52,130 bases of DNA, taken from the NCBI GenBank assembly GCA_947459185.1, contig CANHCU010000012.1, positions 1 to 52,130 on the forward strand. The letters run 5' to 3'. Numbering within the stretch: position 1 is the stretch's first letter; the number at the start of each line of letters is the position of its first letter. A model generated the notes under the pieces. That model searched no databases. It had not been told where the DNA came from and saw only the letters and a program-made list of their open reading frames with translations. The stretch comes from Planctomycetaceae bacterium (GTDB lineage Bacteria > Planctomycetota > Planctomycetia > Pirellulales > UBA1268). Shown piece after piece: positions 26,143 through 34,745 of the stretch. Made by a program: the position numbers and the translations under genes.

Positions 26143-27048
26143 TTACCGCATCCGCTCTTTGAGCCGACGGCTGGCCTGGGTGAGCGTGTCTCGCTCCGCG
26201 GAAGTGAGGCTCGCCTCGCCGGAACGGCTGATCTTTTCGAGGATGCGGTCAACGGCCTCCTGCATGGCCACGTCGTCGCGATCGTTTGACCGCGAGGGAC
26301 GGTTGTCGTCCTCGTCGTCTTCGGGCGGACGCACCACCCGCATCCCGCGCCGCAGGCCCTTCAATTGCGTCTGCAGCCTCTCCTGCATGTCGCCAAGTCC
26401 AGAGAGATTCCAGCCCCGCCAGGCGTAGCAGAGTCCGAAGATCGCGCCGGCGATGTGGGCGACGTGGGCCACCTGCCCGCCGCCGTTGGCCGCTCCCTGC
26501 ACGTCCATCACCAGATAGAGCAGGCCAAGCGCCCAGACCGGCACCGGGAGCACGAACCACAGAAGCACCGTCTGCCGTGGGTAGTACCAGACGAACACCG
26601 CAAACACTGCCATAATCGCGCCGCTGGCGCCCATCAGATGGTAGTTGGCTGTCGTGCCGCCGCGGTCGGGAAAGAGCTGCACGCTCGCCAGCCAGGCGAG
26701 CCCGGCGATGACGATGGCGGTGAAATAGAAGCGGAAGAACTCGCCGCGGCCCATGATCTCCTCGACCTCGCGGCCGAAAAACCAGAGCATCAGCATGTTG
26801 CCGATCAGGTGCCAGGGATCGAGCGGAGCGTGGACGAAGCCGTAGGTGACCAGTTCCCAGGCCTTCAGCAGATGCCGGGGCAGGTCACCCTGAAGCGATA
26901 AAAAATCGCTGACGGAAAACTGCCCCGCAGCCACGAGGTTGGCCACCCAGATGGCGATGTTGACGACCATGATCGTCATCACGGCCGTCCAGTCCACCAT
27001 GAAGGGCTGGTGTGAGTCGCGGGAGTAGCCGCGATCGGAGAATCCCAT
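26143..27048 (-). CDS. Rhomboid-family intramembrane serine protease with C-terminal cytoplasmic tail
   Basis: A 301-residue protein. Rhomboids cut membrane proteins inside the bilayer with a Ser-His dyad. Six hydrophobic helices lie between residues 20 and 210. Catalytic Ser142 sits in GASGAIMAVF, and His198 in VAHVAHIAGAIFG. The HxxxN element is His80-Asn84 (WHLIGNMLMLWFFG). The first 18 residues are cytoplasmic and Ser/Arg-rich. After residue 210 a charged tail (PPEDDEDDNRPSRSNDRDD) leads to a helical motif VDRILEKISRSGEASLTSAE, a tail often seen in planctomycete rhomboids (DUF6576-like, from memory). The ribosome binding site is weak. It is divergent from the oxidoreductase gene. Confidence 0.93.
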   Translation of the reverse strand: MGFSDRGYSRDSHQPFMVDWTAVMTIMVVNIAIWVANLVAAGQFSVSDFLSLQGDLPRHLLKAWELVTYGFVHAPLDPWHLIGNMLMLWFFGREVEEIMGRGEFFRFYFTAIVIAGLAWLASVQLFPDRGGTTANYHLMGASGAIMAVFAVFVWYYPRQTVLLWFVLPVPVWALGLLYLVMDVQGAANGGGQVAHVAHIAGAIFGLCYAWRGWNLSGLGDMQERLQTQLKGLRRGMRVVRPPEDDEDDNRPSRSNDRDDVAMQEAVDRILEKISRSGEASLTSAERDTLTQASRRLKERMR

Positions 27049-27271
27049 GATGGCGCGCCTGGGCGGAAGATGGTGTTCAAGGCCCTACAAAGAGGCCTCA
27101 TGAATCGTAGCAGCCGTTCCCGTTGCCGTTCCAGAACGGTCTTTTTTTCTTTTTTTGCCAGTGTGATAGAGTTCGCGGCGCGGGTGTGGTGGTTTTCACG
27201 CTCAGGATGGTTTTTCTTACGCGCAAAACGGGCGACCAAAACAGACGACAGGCACGAAAGGGGATTGGACT

Positions 27272-28468
27272 ATGGCCACGAACGGCACGTTGGGCAGGAA
27301 GCTGCGGATGGGAATCGTGGGGGGAGGTCAGGGCTCGTTCATCGGCCGGGTCCACGTGACGGCGGCCGTGCTCGACAACCGGGCATCGCTCGTGGCAGGC
27401 GCCCTCTCGAGCGATCCCGAGCGGGCCAAGGCCAGCGCCGCCGATTACGACATCGACCTCTCCCGGGCCTACGGCTCCTACCAGGAGATGTTCGACCGGG
27501 AGCGGGCCCTGCCCGCCGACAAGCGGATCGACTTCGTCTCGATCGCCACCCCCAACCACATGCACTTTCCGGTGGCCAAAGCCGCAGTCGAGGCCGGCTT
27601 TCATTGTGTCTGCGACAAGCCGCTCACACTCACGCTCAAAGAAGCGGAAGATCTGGCGGCCATCGTCAAGCAGTCGAACGTCGTCTTCGCCGTCACCCAC
27701 AACTACACCGGCTACCCGCTCGTGCGACAGGCCCGCGAGATGGTGCTCTCCGGCGAACTCGGTGAGATCCAGGCGATCCGCGCGGAATACATCCAGGGCT
27801 GGCTGCGGTCGCGGCTGGAGAGCGAGGGGCAGAAGCAGGCCGCCTGGCGGACCGATCCGACCAAGAGCGGTGCCGCCGGCTGCTTCGGCGACATCGGCAC
27901 CCATGCCTATAACCTCGGTCGGTCGATGACCGGCCTGCTGCCTGACAAGATCAGCGCGCACCTCAAGATCTTCGAGCCACCGCGACCGCTCGACGACTAC
28001 GGCCACGCCGTCATCCGCTATGAGAATGGGGCGCTCGGCACCGTGACCGCCTCGCAGATCAGCCACGGCCGCGAGAACGACGTGCGGATCCAGATCGACG
28101 GCACGAAGGCGAGCCTCGAATGGCACCAGGAGAATCCCAACCAACTCTTCGTCCGCAGGAATGGCCATCCCCACGCGATCTACACCCGCGATCCCAACGC
28201 GCCCTACACGCTCCCCTTGGCGAAGGCCTCCTGCCGGCTGCCCTCAGGCCATCCGGAGGCGTTTTTCGAGGCGTTTGCCAACGTCTACCGCGCCGCCTAC
28301 GACGCGATGGAACTGGCTGCCGCCGGCAAGCCGTTCGAGCGGGTGAACACGGTCTATCCGAACATCTGCGACGGCGTGGAGGGGATGTATTTCATCGAGC
28401 AGTCGGTGGCGTCGAGCAAGGCTGACGGCGCCTGGCTGCCGCTTAAGCATCCATTGGCACGGCGATAG
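27272..28468 (+). CDS. Gfo/Idh/MocA-family oxidoreductase
   Basis: A 398-residue protein of the glucose-fructose oxidoreductase/inositol dehydrogenase family, which oxidises sugars or related alcohols with NAD(P). The Rossmann motif is [16 protein letters not shown] (13-28). [20 protein letters not shown] and the conserved CDKPLTLT follow; the family usually has EKP, here DKP. The C-terminal substrate domain includes [20 protein letters not shown], with the catalytic-type His in DIGTHA. AAAGGGGA lies 8 bases before the ATG. No signal peptide is seen, so it is cytoplasmic. Planctomycetes carry many paralogues, and the substrate cannot be assigned. The exonuclease gene follows after 26 bases. 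Confidence 0.92.
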   Translation: MATNGTLGRKLRMGIVGGGQGSFIGRVHVTAAVLDNRASLVAGALSSDPERAKASAADYDIDLSRAYGSYQEMFDRERALPADKRIDFVSIATPNHMHFPVAKAAVEAGFHCVCDKPLTLTLKEAEDLAAIVKQSNVVFAVTHNYTGYPLVRQAREMVLSGELGEIQAIRAEYIQGWLRSRLESEGQKQAAWRTDPTKSGAAGCFGDIGTHAYNLGRSMTGLLPDKISAHLKIFEPPRPLDDYGHAVIRYENGALGTVTASQISHGRENDVRIQIDGTKASLEWHQENPNQLFVRRNGHPHAIYTRDPNAPYTLPLAKASCRLPSGHPEAFFEAFANVYRAAYDAMELAAAGKPFERVNTVYPNICDGVEGMYFIEQSVASSKADGAWLPLKHPLARR

Positions 28469-28494
28469 TCCAGACCGCTCCGGAGATGTTTTCC

Positions 28495-29310
28495 ATGGCC
28501 AAACTCGACACCGCCTATTTCGTGTTCGACATCGAGAGCGTGGCCGACGGCGCGCTTGTGTCGCGGATGAAGTATCCGGGAGAGAATCTCAGTCCCGCCG
28601 AGGCCATCGCGAAATACCGCGAGGAACTGCTCAAAGAGAACGGCAAGGACTTCATCCCCTACACCTACCAACTGCCGGTGTCGCTGGTGATCGCGAAAGT
28701 GGCCCGGGACTTCAGCCTGCTCGATCTCGTGGCCCTCGACGAGAAAGAGGCCCGGCCGCACGAGATCGTGAAGAACTTCTGGCAGGGCTGGCAGAAATAC
28801 AGCCGGCCCACGCTCGTCACCTTCAACGGCCGTGGGTTCGATCTGCCGCTGCTCGAACTCTGCGCCTTTCGCTATGGGCTCCAGATCGCCGACTGGTTCG
28901 CCGAGGACGCCCGCAGCTTCGACCAGCCCCGCTACCGCTACAACATGTCGGCCCACCTCGACCTCCACGAGTGGCTCACCAACAGCGGCGCCTCCAGGTT
29001 GAACGGCGGCCTCTCGCTGGCGGCCAACCTGATCGGCAAGCCGGGCAAGATGGATGTCGCCGGCCACATGGTGCAGGACCTCTGGGACGCCGGCCGAGCG
29101 ACGGAGATCCACGACTACTGCCGCGGCGACGTGCTCGACACGTACTTCATCTTCCTGCGGTCGCGGGTGGTGGCGGGGGACATCGATCTGAAGCGAGAAC
29201 ACGCGCTCATCGAGTCGGCCCGCGAGTGGATCGAGGCGCACACCGACCAGTTCCCGGGCTTGAAGCGGTATCTGGCGGCCTGGGGCGATTGGAAGAGCCC
29301 GTGGGCGTGA
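28495..29310 (+). CDS. 3'-5' exonuclease, DNA polymerase B-type (DEDD fold)
   Basis: A 271-residue protein with the three exonuclease motifs of the PolB_exo2-like family. Exo I is YFVFDIESVADG (Asp and Glu metal ligands), Exo II is TLVTFNGRGFDLPLLEL, and Exo III is EIHDYCRGDVLDTYFIFLR. No polymerase domain is attached, so it is a stand-alone nuclease, perhaps in repair or RNA processing. The ATG at 28495 is preferred because CCGGAG lies nine bases before it; the ATG at 28486 directly abuts that site. It probably shares the transcript of the oxidoreductase gene. The biological substrate is unknown. Confidence 0.85.
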   Translation: MAKLDTAYFVFDIESVADGALVSRMKYPGENLSPAEAIAKYREELLKENGKDFIPYTYQLPVSLVIAKVARDFSLLDLVALDEKEARPHEIVKNFWQGWQKYSRPTLVTFNGRGFDLPLLELCAFRYGLQIADWFAEDARSFDQPRYRYNMSAHLDLHEWLTNSGASRLNGGLSLAANLIGKPGKMDVAGHMVQDLWDAGRATEIHDYCRGDVLDTYFIFLRSRVVAGDIDLKREHALIESAREWIEAHTDQFPGLKRYLAAWGDWKSPWA

Positions 29311-29343
29311 GTGCGCGACGTTTCACGTTTCCTCTCCAGGGTC

Positions 29344-29441
29344 GCCCAACGACCCGGTGTCCCCGGACTTCCGTCCGGGGCTTCTTATTGTGGGTGCCGC
29401 GACCGATATAAAAGCCCCCGGCGGAAGCCGGGGGACTCCGG
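29344..29441. repeat. Inverted pair of REP-like palindromes
   Basis: The element at 29344-29387 begins GCCCAACGACCCGGTGTC with a CCCCGGAC/GTCCGGGG hairpin. The element at 29407-29441 is an inverted relative with arms AAGCCCCCGGC and GCCGGGGG. The pair lies between the convergent ends of the exonuclease and lipoprotein genes and repeats the arrangement at 13598-13711. Confidence 0.8.
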
Positions 29442-29470
29442 TCATGCAGCGGATACGGCGTCGGGCTTTC

Positions 29471-30223
29471 CTACTGCTGTTCGGCGGTGGTCGCCGGAGC
29501 CGCTTCCTCGGTCGCCGGCTCAGCAGCCGGAGCGGCCTCTTCGCCCGCCGGTGGAGCCAATGCCGCAGCCACGGCCCGGGCCGCCGCGCGGCCCTCGCTA
29601 TCGAGCTTGCCCTTGGGCGCCCGCACTTCGACGGTGTACATCCGCCCGTCGATGATCACCGCATAGCTGCTGCGATCGATCGTTTCTCTCACGCCATCGA
29701 CGTTGATCGTGGCGGGTGCGGCCCAGGTGGCGCCGAAGTGGGGGCCGAGCCTCGCGGCGGCGGGCTTTTTAAGCAGCGTGCTCTTGCCGTTCTTCGAAAA
29801 GGTGCCGGCGAGGCTGGTGGCGATCGCGGCCACGAAATCCTTCTGCGACCCGGCGTCCACCTCGGCGATGCCCTCGGGCGCATCGGCCGCCATCACGACA
29901 ATCGATGGATAGGTCTTCTTCCGACTCGGGATGTATTTGACGAGGTAGCTCTTCGACTGCGGGCCGCGGGTCCAGCCGACGGGAGAGCAGACTTCCACCC
30001 GCTCCCCATCGACCGCGAGCGCCGTGTCGAAATCGACGCCCTCGGTCTCGCCGTCGGCCACGGCAGCGTCCACGTCGCCGCCATCAGCCGCCGGCGTGGA
30101 CTTCTTGCCCGCTGTTTTCGAACATCCGGCGGCCGTCAGCAGCATCACCAGCAGCAGGCAGATACAAGACGGTGACCTCACCGCTGCAAACCTCACCATG
30201 GTGCCCACCGTTGCGGATTGCAT
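29471..30223 (-). CDS. Lipoprotein of unknown function
   Basis: A 250-residue protein with a lipoprotein signal: a hydrophobic stretch SCICLLLVMLLTAAGC with the lipobox Cys near residue 34. Two ATG codons (30223 and 30199) are possible; the first is preceded by GGGCGGCG. The mature protein has an acidic linker (DGGDVDAAVADGETEG). Its domain contains VEVCSPVGWTRGPQSKSYLV and a later SSYAVIIDGRMYTVEVRAPK, followed by an Ala/Pro/Glu tail. The domain looks like a small alpha/beta fold, but I cannot name it. It starts 34 bases after the lysine-rich gene on the same strand, so the two may be cotranscribed. Confidence 0.75.
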   Translation of the reverse strand: MQSATVGTMVRFAAVRSPSCICLLLVMLLTAAGCSKTAGKKSTPAADGGDVDAAVADGETEGVDFDTALAVDGERVEVCSPVGWTRGPQSKSYLVKYIPSRKKTYPSIVVMAADAPEGIAEVDAGSQKDFVAAIATSLAGTFSKNGKSTLLKKPAAARLGPHFGATWAAPATINVDGVRETIDRSSYAVIIDGRMYTVEVRAPKGKLDSEGRAAARAVAAALAPPAGEEAAPAAEPATEEAAPATTAEQQ

Positions 30224-30257
30224 GAACGCCGCCCTTCCCGTTCCTCGGTGACACCGT

Positions 30258-30611
30258 TTATTCGGTGATTGCTTCCTTGACGAGCTGGATGAAGTGGTTC
30301 GTCCGGGATGACGCCATCAGATCGGCGGCCTTCTTCTCGGCGGCCTTCTTGTCGGAGTATTCAAACATCGCCAGCCGCTTCATGCCTTGGTTGTAGACGC
30401 CCCAGTAGGCTTTCATGCGGGCTTCCTTGGCGGTCTTCTTGCGGCTGGGTTTCTTGGCCTTGGTGGGGTCCTTGGCGACTTTTTCCTTCTTCGCCTTGGG
30501 CGTCTTTTCCTTCGCCACCTTCTCCTTGGGCGACTTCTTCGTCTTCTCGCGGGCCTCGGCCGCGTCGTTCTGGGCCCTGAGTTCCTTGCGATTCACCACT
30601 TTTCGCGCCAT
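30258..30611 (-). CDS. Lysine-rich small basic protein
   Basis: A 117-residue protein. Residues about 20-62 are a low-complexity Lys/Ala/Pro/Glu tract (EKTKKSPKEKVAKEKTPKAK then KEKVAKDPTKAKKPSRKKTA). This resembles histone H1-like tails. The C-terminal half is folded-looking (MKAYWGVYNQGMKRLAMFEY, KAADLMASSRTNHFIQLVKE). It may bind nucleic acid or ribosomes; that is inferred from charge only. The start ATG overlaps no gene, and the frame is supported by the biased composition. It is divergent from nadA. Confidence 0.75.
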   Translation of the reverse strand: MARKVVNRKELRAQNDAAEAREKTKKSPKEKVAKEKTPKAKKEKVAKDPTKAKKPSRKKTAKEARMKAYWGVYNQGMKRLAMFEYSDKKAAEKKAADLMASSRTNHFIQLVKEAITE

Positions 30612-30772
30612 AACGCCTTGCCGTCCTTCACAGAGAGAAAGAAAAAGTCACCGGATCACCTGCCGGATGGGTGGGAGCCGCCGGGGCGGTCCACCGATCG
30701 GACAGTATAGCGTCTGACCGGGGTGCCGCACCTGCCCCTGCGCCACCGATACCCCTGCCACGGATGCCACGT

Positions 30773-30778
30773 ATACTC
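30773..30778 (+). promoter_or_regulatory. Probable -10 element of nadA
   Basis: TATACT matches TATAAT at five of six positions. It ends 9 bases before the nadA ATG, so transcription would start about three bases before the start codon. No Shine-Dalgarno sequence precedes the ATG, which fits a nearly leaderless mRNA. No -35 hexamer is clear. Confidence 0.45.
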
Positions 30779-30787
30779 ACGCGAAGC

Positions 30788-31969
30788 ATGACCACACTGC
30801 TTGACAGCACGGACCTCGCCGGACCGCTTGCGGCCTACCGCGGCCTGGGCGATGCCATTCTCAGCGAGCGGATCGAAGCGGTCCGCCGGCGAATGGGCCC
30901 GCGGCTGGTGATCCTCGGCCACCATTACCAGCAGGATGGCGTGATCTCCCACGCCGACCTGCAGGGCGACAGCTACCAGCTCTCCAGGTCGGCCGCCGAG
31001 CGGGAGGCCTGTGAGGCGATCGTCTTCTGCGGCGTGCACTTCATGGCCGAGACGGCCGACATCCTCGTCAACCGACCGGAGAAGGTGGCGGCGCGTGCGT
31101 CAGCGGCCGCAGGAGTTTCAGCTGGCCGCCGCGTCACCGTCGTCCTGCCCGACATGGCCGCCGGCTGCTCGATGGCCGACATGGCCGCGATCGAGCAGGT
31201 CGAGGATGCGTGGGCCGACCTCGGCAGCGTCATCGACACCTCCGACATCACGCCCGTCACCTACATCAACTCGGCCGCCAGCCTCAAGGCCTTCTGCGGC
31301 CGGCATGGCGGCATCGTCTGCACGTCGAGCAACGCCCGGGCGGTGCTTGACTGGGCCTTCGCGAAGACCAAGCGGGTGCTCTTCTTTCCAGACCAGCATC
31401 TCGGACGGAACACCGCGCGGAAGATGGGCATCCCCCTCGACGAGATGTGCGTCTGGAATCCGCATGAGCTGAGGCTCGGTGGCAACGATGCCGCACAGCT
31501 CGAAAAGAGCCGCGTGATTCTCTGGCAGGGGCATTGCAGCGTGCACGCGATGTTTCGGCCGGAGCATGTCGATGCTGTGCGGGCCAGCCTGCCCGGCGTG
31601 AAGGTGCTCGTGCATCCCGAGTGCGCGATGGAGGTGGTGGACAAGGCCGACCTCGCGGGCTCGACGAGCTACATCATCAAGCAGGTCGAGGCAGCCCCGC
31701 CCGGCACGGCCTGGGCGATCGGCACAGAGCTGCATCTGGTCAAGCGACTGGAGCAGCAGCATCCGGAGCAGACGATCCGGTTTCTCTCGCCGGTGGTCTG
31801 CATGTGCGCGACGATGTATCGGATCGACCTCGCACACCTCTGCTGGAGCCTCGAGCACGTGGAGGCGGGGACTCCCGTGAACGTGATCCGGGTCGACGAC
31901 GAGGCGGCGAAGTGGGCCGTGACGGCGCTCGAGCGGATGCTGGCTGTAAGTGAGACCGCGTCGCGGTGA
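30788..31969 (+). CDS. nadA: Quinolinate synthase A
   Basis: NadA condenses iminoaspartate with dihydroxyacetone phosphate to quinolinate in NAD synthesis, using a [4Fe-4S] cluster. The protein is 393 residues. Family blocks are LVILGHHYQQDGVISHADLQ, GDSYQLSRSAAE, IVFCGVHFMAETADIL, VVLPDMAAGCSMADM, and the cysteine motifs HPECAMEVVDKADLAGSTS and LSPVVCMCATMYRI. The open frame extends 39 codons upstream, but homology begins just after ATG 30788, and a -10 box lies directly before it. The partners nadB and nadC are not in the window. Confidence 0.95.
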   Translation: MTTLLDSTDLAGPLAAYRGLGDAILSERIEAVRRRMGPRLVILGHHYQQDGVISHADLQGDSYQLSRSAAEREACEAIVFCGVHFMAETADILVNRPEKVAARASAAAGVSAGRRVTVVLPDMAAGCSMADMAAIEQVEDAWADLGSVIDTSDITPVTYINSAASLKAFCGRHGGIVCTSSNARAVLDWAFAKTKRVLFFPDQHLGRNTARKMGIPLDEMCVWNPHELRLGGNDAAQLEKSRVILWQGHCSVHAMFRPEHVDAVRASLPGVKVLVHPECAMEVVDKADLAGSTSYIIKQVEAAPPGTAWAIGTELHLVKRLEQQHPEQTIRFLSPVVCMCATMYRIDLAHLCWSLEHVEAGTPVNVIRVDDEAAKWAVTALERMLAVSETASR

Positions 31970-32194
31970 CGAACGTGGGTCGGGATAGCAGTGCTCCGCC
32001 GGGATCGGCAGAAGTCTCGTCGCGGTGGATTTTTCTCCTTCCACGACCTACGGCAGCACATTCCCCAGAAGGTCGAAAAATCCAAAAGCTCCTCGAGCTT
32101 CCGCCAATCCCGGCTCCATTTAAGACTTCCGCCGATCCCGGCTCGTCATGCGTGCTGTTTGATCGCGATGCTGTGTGTGCTCGAATGCATCGAC

Positions 32195-32965
32195 ATGATC
32201 CCCACGCACTTTCTTTCGTTTGCCAATCGCCGCTACGGCGGGTCGCTTGAGCGGATTCGCCGCGAAGCGGTCGCGATGGATCGGTTCCGGTCGATTCAGA
32301 CAGTGGACGACCGTGGACTCGGGGACGACTACTGGCGGGTGCATGCCGAGACGGTGCGACGCCACCGCCGTGGCTTCGGGCTCTGGACGTGGAAGCCGTA
32401 TGTCGTCCGTCGGTCGCTCGAGGCACTGCCCGAGGGAGACGTGCTCGTCTATTGCGATGCCGGCTGTTCGCTGAACCCCGAAGGACGAAGCAGGCTGGAG
32501 GAGTATGCCGCGACGGCCGCTGACGACCCGGCGGGTGTGCTGGCGTTTTCGCTTCAGGGAAAAGTTGGGGAGTGGACAAAGCGGGCGGCGCTCGCGGCCC
32601 TCGACGCCGACTCGCCGAGCATGCGGCAGCGGGAGATGGTGATGGCCACTGGTTTCGTCATGCGGGCCGGGCTACCTACGCTCGACCTCGCGCGGGAGTG
32701 GGAACAGCGGATGGCCGACCTGACGATCGTCAATGACTCGCCGTCACCGCAGGGCGAGCACACGGAGTTTCGGTCGCACCGTCATGACCAGAGCATCTTC
32801 ACGCTCCTGGCGCATGCCCGCGGTCTGCAGCGAATCCCTGACGAGACCTACTGGGAAAACGCCTGGGATGAGTCACGGCGATTTCCGATCCACGCCCGTC
32901 GCTGGCGGCACCGGCTGCTCTGGAGCCAGGCCTGGATGCGCCGCGGCCTCTGGCCTCGCTGGTAA
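32195..32965 (+). CDS. Glycosyltransferase-like protein of unknown specificity
   Basis: A 256-residue protein from ATG 32195 (MIPTHFLSFANRRYGG); ATG 32168 is an alternative, and neither has a good ribosome binding site. The central block FGLWTWKPYVVRRSLEALPE, followed by GDVLVYCDAGCSLN, strongly resembles capsule or LPS-type glycosyltransferases. In those, a WKP...L..GD..LY.D.G motif lies in a GT-A-like nucleotide-sugar fold. A later HRHDQSIFTLLAHARGLQRI block also fits that group. No membrane segment is seen. The upstream 220 bases contain a small direct repeat (CTTCCGCC...ATCCCGGCTC twice near 32098-32150). Confidence 0.6.
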   Translation: MIPTHFLSFANRRYGGSLERIRREAVAMDRFRSIQTVDDRGLGDDYWRVHAETVRRHRRGFGLWTWKPYVVRRSLEALPEGDVLVYCDAGCSLNPEGRSRLEEYAATAADDPAGVLAFSLQGKVGEWTKRAALAALDADSPSMRQREMVMATGFVMRAGLPTLDLAREWEQRMADLTIVNDSPSPQGEHTEFRSHRHDQSIFTLLAHARGLQRIPDETYWENAWDESRRFPIHARRWRHRLLWSQAWMRRGLWPRW

Positions 32966-32970
32966 AGTCC

Positions 32971-32992
32971 AAAAAGGGGACGCAGCTCTTTT
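32971..32992 (+). repeat. Single arm of the GGGGACGC element
   Basis: AAAAAGGGGACGCAGCTCTT plus TT matches the left arm of the perfect inverted repeat inside uvrA (7795-7815). It lies between the glycosyltransferase-like gene and the convergent xylB stop. Only one arm is present. Confidence 0.8.
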
Positions 32993-33000
32993 CGTTGTCG

Positions 33001-34563
33001 TCACCCGACCGCTGACTCGAGGTCGCCATGCAGGGCGACGAGTCGGCGGTAGCGTTTTTCCATCGCCTGATAGGCCGCCGTCGCCGCCGGACGAGGCGTG
33101 AAGCGGGTCGGCTGGCCGCTGGCGTGGCCGGCGAGAAAGGCCGCCCAGTCCGGAGCCCGGCCCGCGATCGAGAGGCGGCGATACTTTGCCATCAGGGCCG
33201 CCCCCCAGGCCGTGCCCTCCGCCGCGCCGTCGAGGATCGTCACCGGCGTGTTGAAGGCGTCGGCCAGAATCTGGCCGACCGCCGGCGTCTTCGTGACACC
33301 GCCGGAGAGGACGATCTCCGTCCGCGGAAAGCCCTGGCTGTCGAGCTCGTCGCTGCCCATCTTCAGGTTGAAGATCGTCGCCAGGAGCATCGCCTTGGCA
33401 ACGTTCCCCGGCGTGGCATTCGTGTCGTTGAGTCCGATCACACAGGCCGTGCCCCCTCGCGACACGCCGAGGCCCGGCTCGTCATCAATGAAGGGCAGGG
33501 CAAGCAGGCCGCCGCAGTCGTCTGGGGCTACGAGCAGTTGCGGCATCACGGCCGCGAAGGCGTCGCCACGGTCCGTACTATCGACCGTGCCATTCACCCT
33601 GCCGAACATCTCGACCACCATGTTCATCGCCGTCGTGCCATTCCGCAGCCAGACCATATTGATCGGCTTGCCGTCGGGGGCACAGAAGTGGTCAACCGCG
33701 CGGGAGATGCCCTGGAAGGCCCGGTCGCCCACGGCATTGGCGACGACGCTCGTGCCGAAGCTCATCGACACCATGCCCGCCGCGCCGATCAGCGATCCGG
33801 CCAGTGCCGACGGCTGGTCTCCCTCAGCGGGGGCTACCGGGATGCCGGTCGATAGGCCGAGCAAAGTGGCCCCGTGGCCATCGAGCGTGCCAGCGTCAGC
33901 GCCGGCTCTCTTCACATGGGGCAACAGGTCGCGGAGCGGTCGCAGTTGCTTGCCAGCTGCCGTGGTCGCGACGATTGCGTCGAAGTCGGCGAGCAGTTGA
34001 GCGTCGTAGTCGAGCGTGGCCTGCTGAATAGGAAACATCCCCGCCGCATCGCCGATGCCGAGGTTCCACTGGCCCGTGAGCCGGAAGGCGAGCCAGCCGG
34101 CAGGTGTCGTGATGTGGGCCACCTTCGCGGCCTTGTCGGGCTGGTGGCGGATCGTCCAGAGCCAGCGGGCGCTCGTGAGCCGCTTGGGGCACTTCACGCC
34201 GAGCTTCTCGGTGAGTTCGTGCCCCTCTGCCTCGTTGCGGCTGTCGCACCAGAGCCGCGCGGGGCCGAGTGAGCGGCCGAGATCGTCGGCGAGCACCTCG
34301 CCATGCATCTGGCCCGAGATGCCGATCGCCTGCACGTCCATCTCGATGCGACAATCAGCGAGCTTCTTTCGCAGGTCGGTCATGGCCGTGGCCAGCGCCT
34401 GCTCCCAGTCGCCCGGATGCTGCTCGTAGCAGTCGGCGGCGAGGCCGGGCACCATGCGATAGGAGTCCTCGCCGTGGGCGAGGATCTTCAGCGATTCATC
34501 ACAGAAGATGACGGAAAGTCCTTGCGTGCCGGCGTCGATGCCGAGATAGCCCTGGATGTTCAT
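33001..34563 (-). CDS. xylB: Xylulokinase-type FGGY carbohydrate kinase
   Basis: FGGY kinases phosphorylate sugars; xylulokinase makes xylulose 5-phosphate for the pentose phosphate pathway. The protein is 520 residues. Markers are the N-terminal phosphate loop YLGIDAGTQGLSVIFCD, the XylB-type GISGQMHGEV, LTSARWLWTIRHQPD, the catalytic-base region PVAPAEGDQPSALAG, and the second-domain ATP motif LSGGVTKTPAVGQILADAFN with AEGTAWGAAL. XylB is the best match by motif, but other FGGY sugars are possible. It is divergent from histidine kinase 1 across a 182-base spacer. Confidence 0.88.
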   Translation of the reverse strand: MNIQGYLGIDAGTQGLSVIFCDESLKILAHGEDSYRMVPGLAADCYEQHPGDWEQALATAMTDLRKKLADCRIEMDVQAIGISGQMHGEVLADDLGRSLGPARLWCDSRNEAEGHELTEKLGVKCPKRLTSARWLWTIRHQPDKAAKVAHITTPAGWLAFRLTGQWNLGIGDAAGMFPIQQATLDYDAQLLADFDAIVATTAAGKQLRPLRDLLPHVKRAGADAGTLDGHGATLLGLSTGIPVAPAEGDQPSALAGSLIGAAGMVSMSFGTSVVANAVGDRAFQGISRAVDHFCAPDGKPINMVWLRNGTTAMNMVVEMFGRVNGTVDSTDRGDAFAAVMPQLLVAPDDCGGLLALPFIDDEPGLGVSRGGTACVIGLNDTNATPGNVAKAMLLATIFNLKMGSDELDSQGFPRTEIVLSGGVTKTPAVGQILADAFNTPVTILDGAAEGTAWGAALMAKYRRLSIAGRAPDWAAFLAGHASGQPTRFTPRPAATAAYQAMEKRYRRLVALHGDLESAVG

Positions 34564-34745
34564 GCGAGTGCCCCGATTGTCCGTTCGTATCGCTTGTGTC
34601 GCGATGTCGCGGCTACTGTATCTCCGTGGTGTCGGGCCGGCAATGCGACAGCCGATGCACCGGGCGAGGTTTGACTAGACTGGTGAGTGATGGAAGAAGA
34701 GGAGGGGAGCCGATCGCGGCATCCGATCGCTTTCGAGGTGACACG

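Noticed and set aside
31991-32194. 68-codon N-terminal extension of the glycosyltransferase-like gene
   Set aside because: Low-complexity Arg/Ser/Pro translation over a small direct repeat, without ribosome binding site or homology-like blocks.
32971-32992. Insertion-sequence end
   Set aside because: No transposase or second matching end nearby; it matches one arm of a REP-like element.
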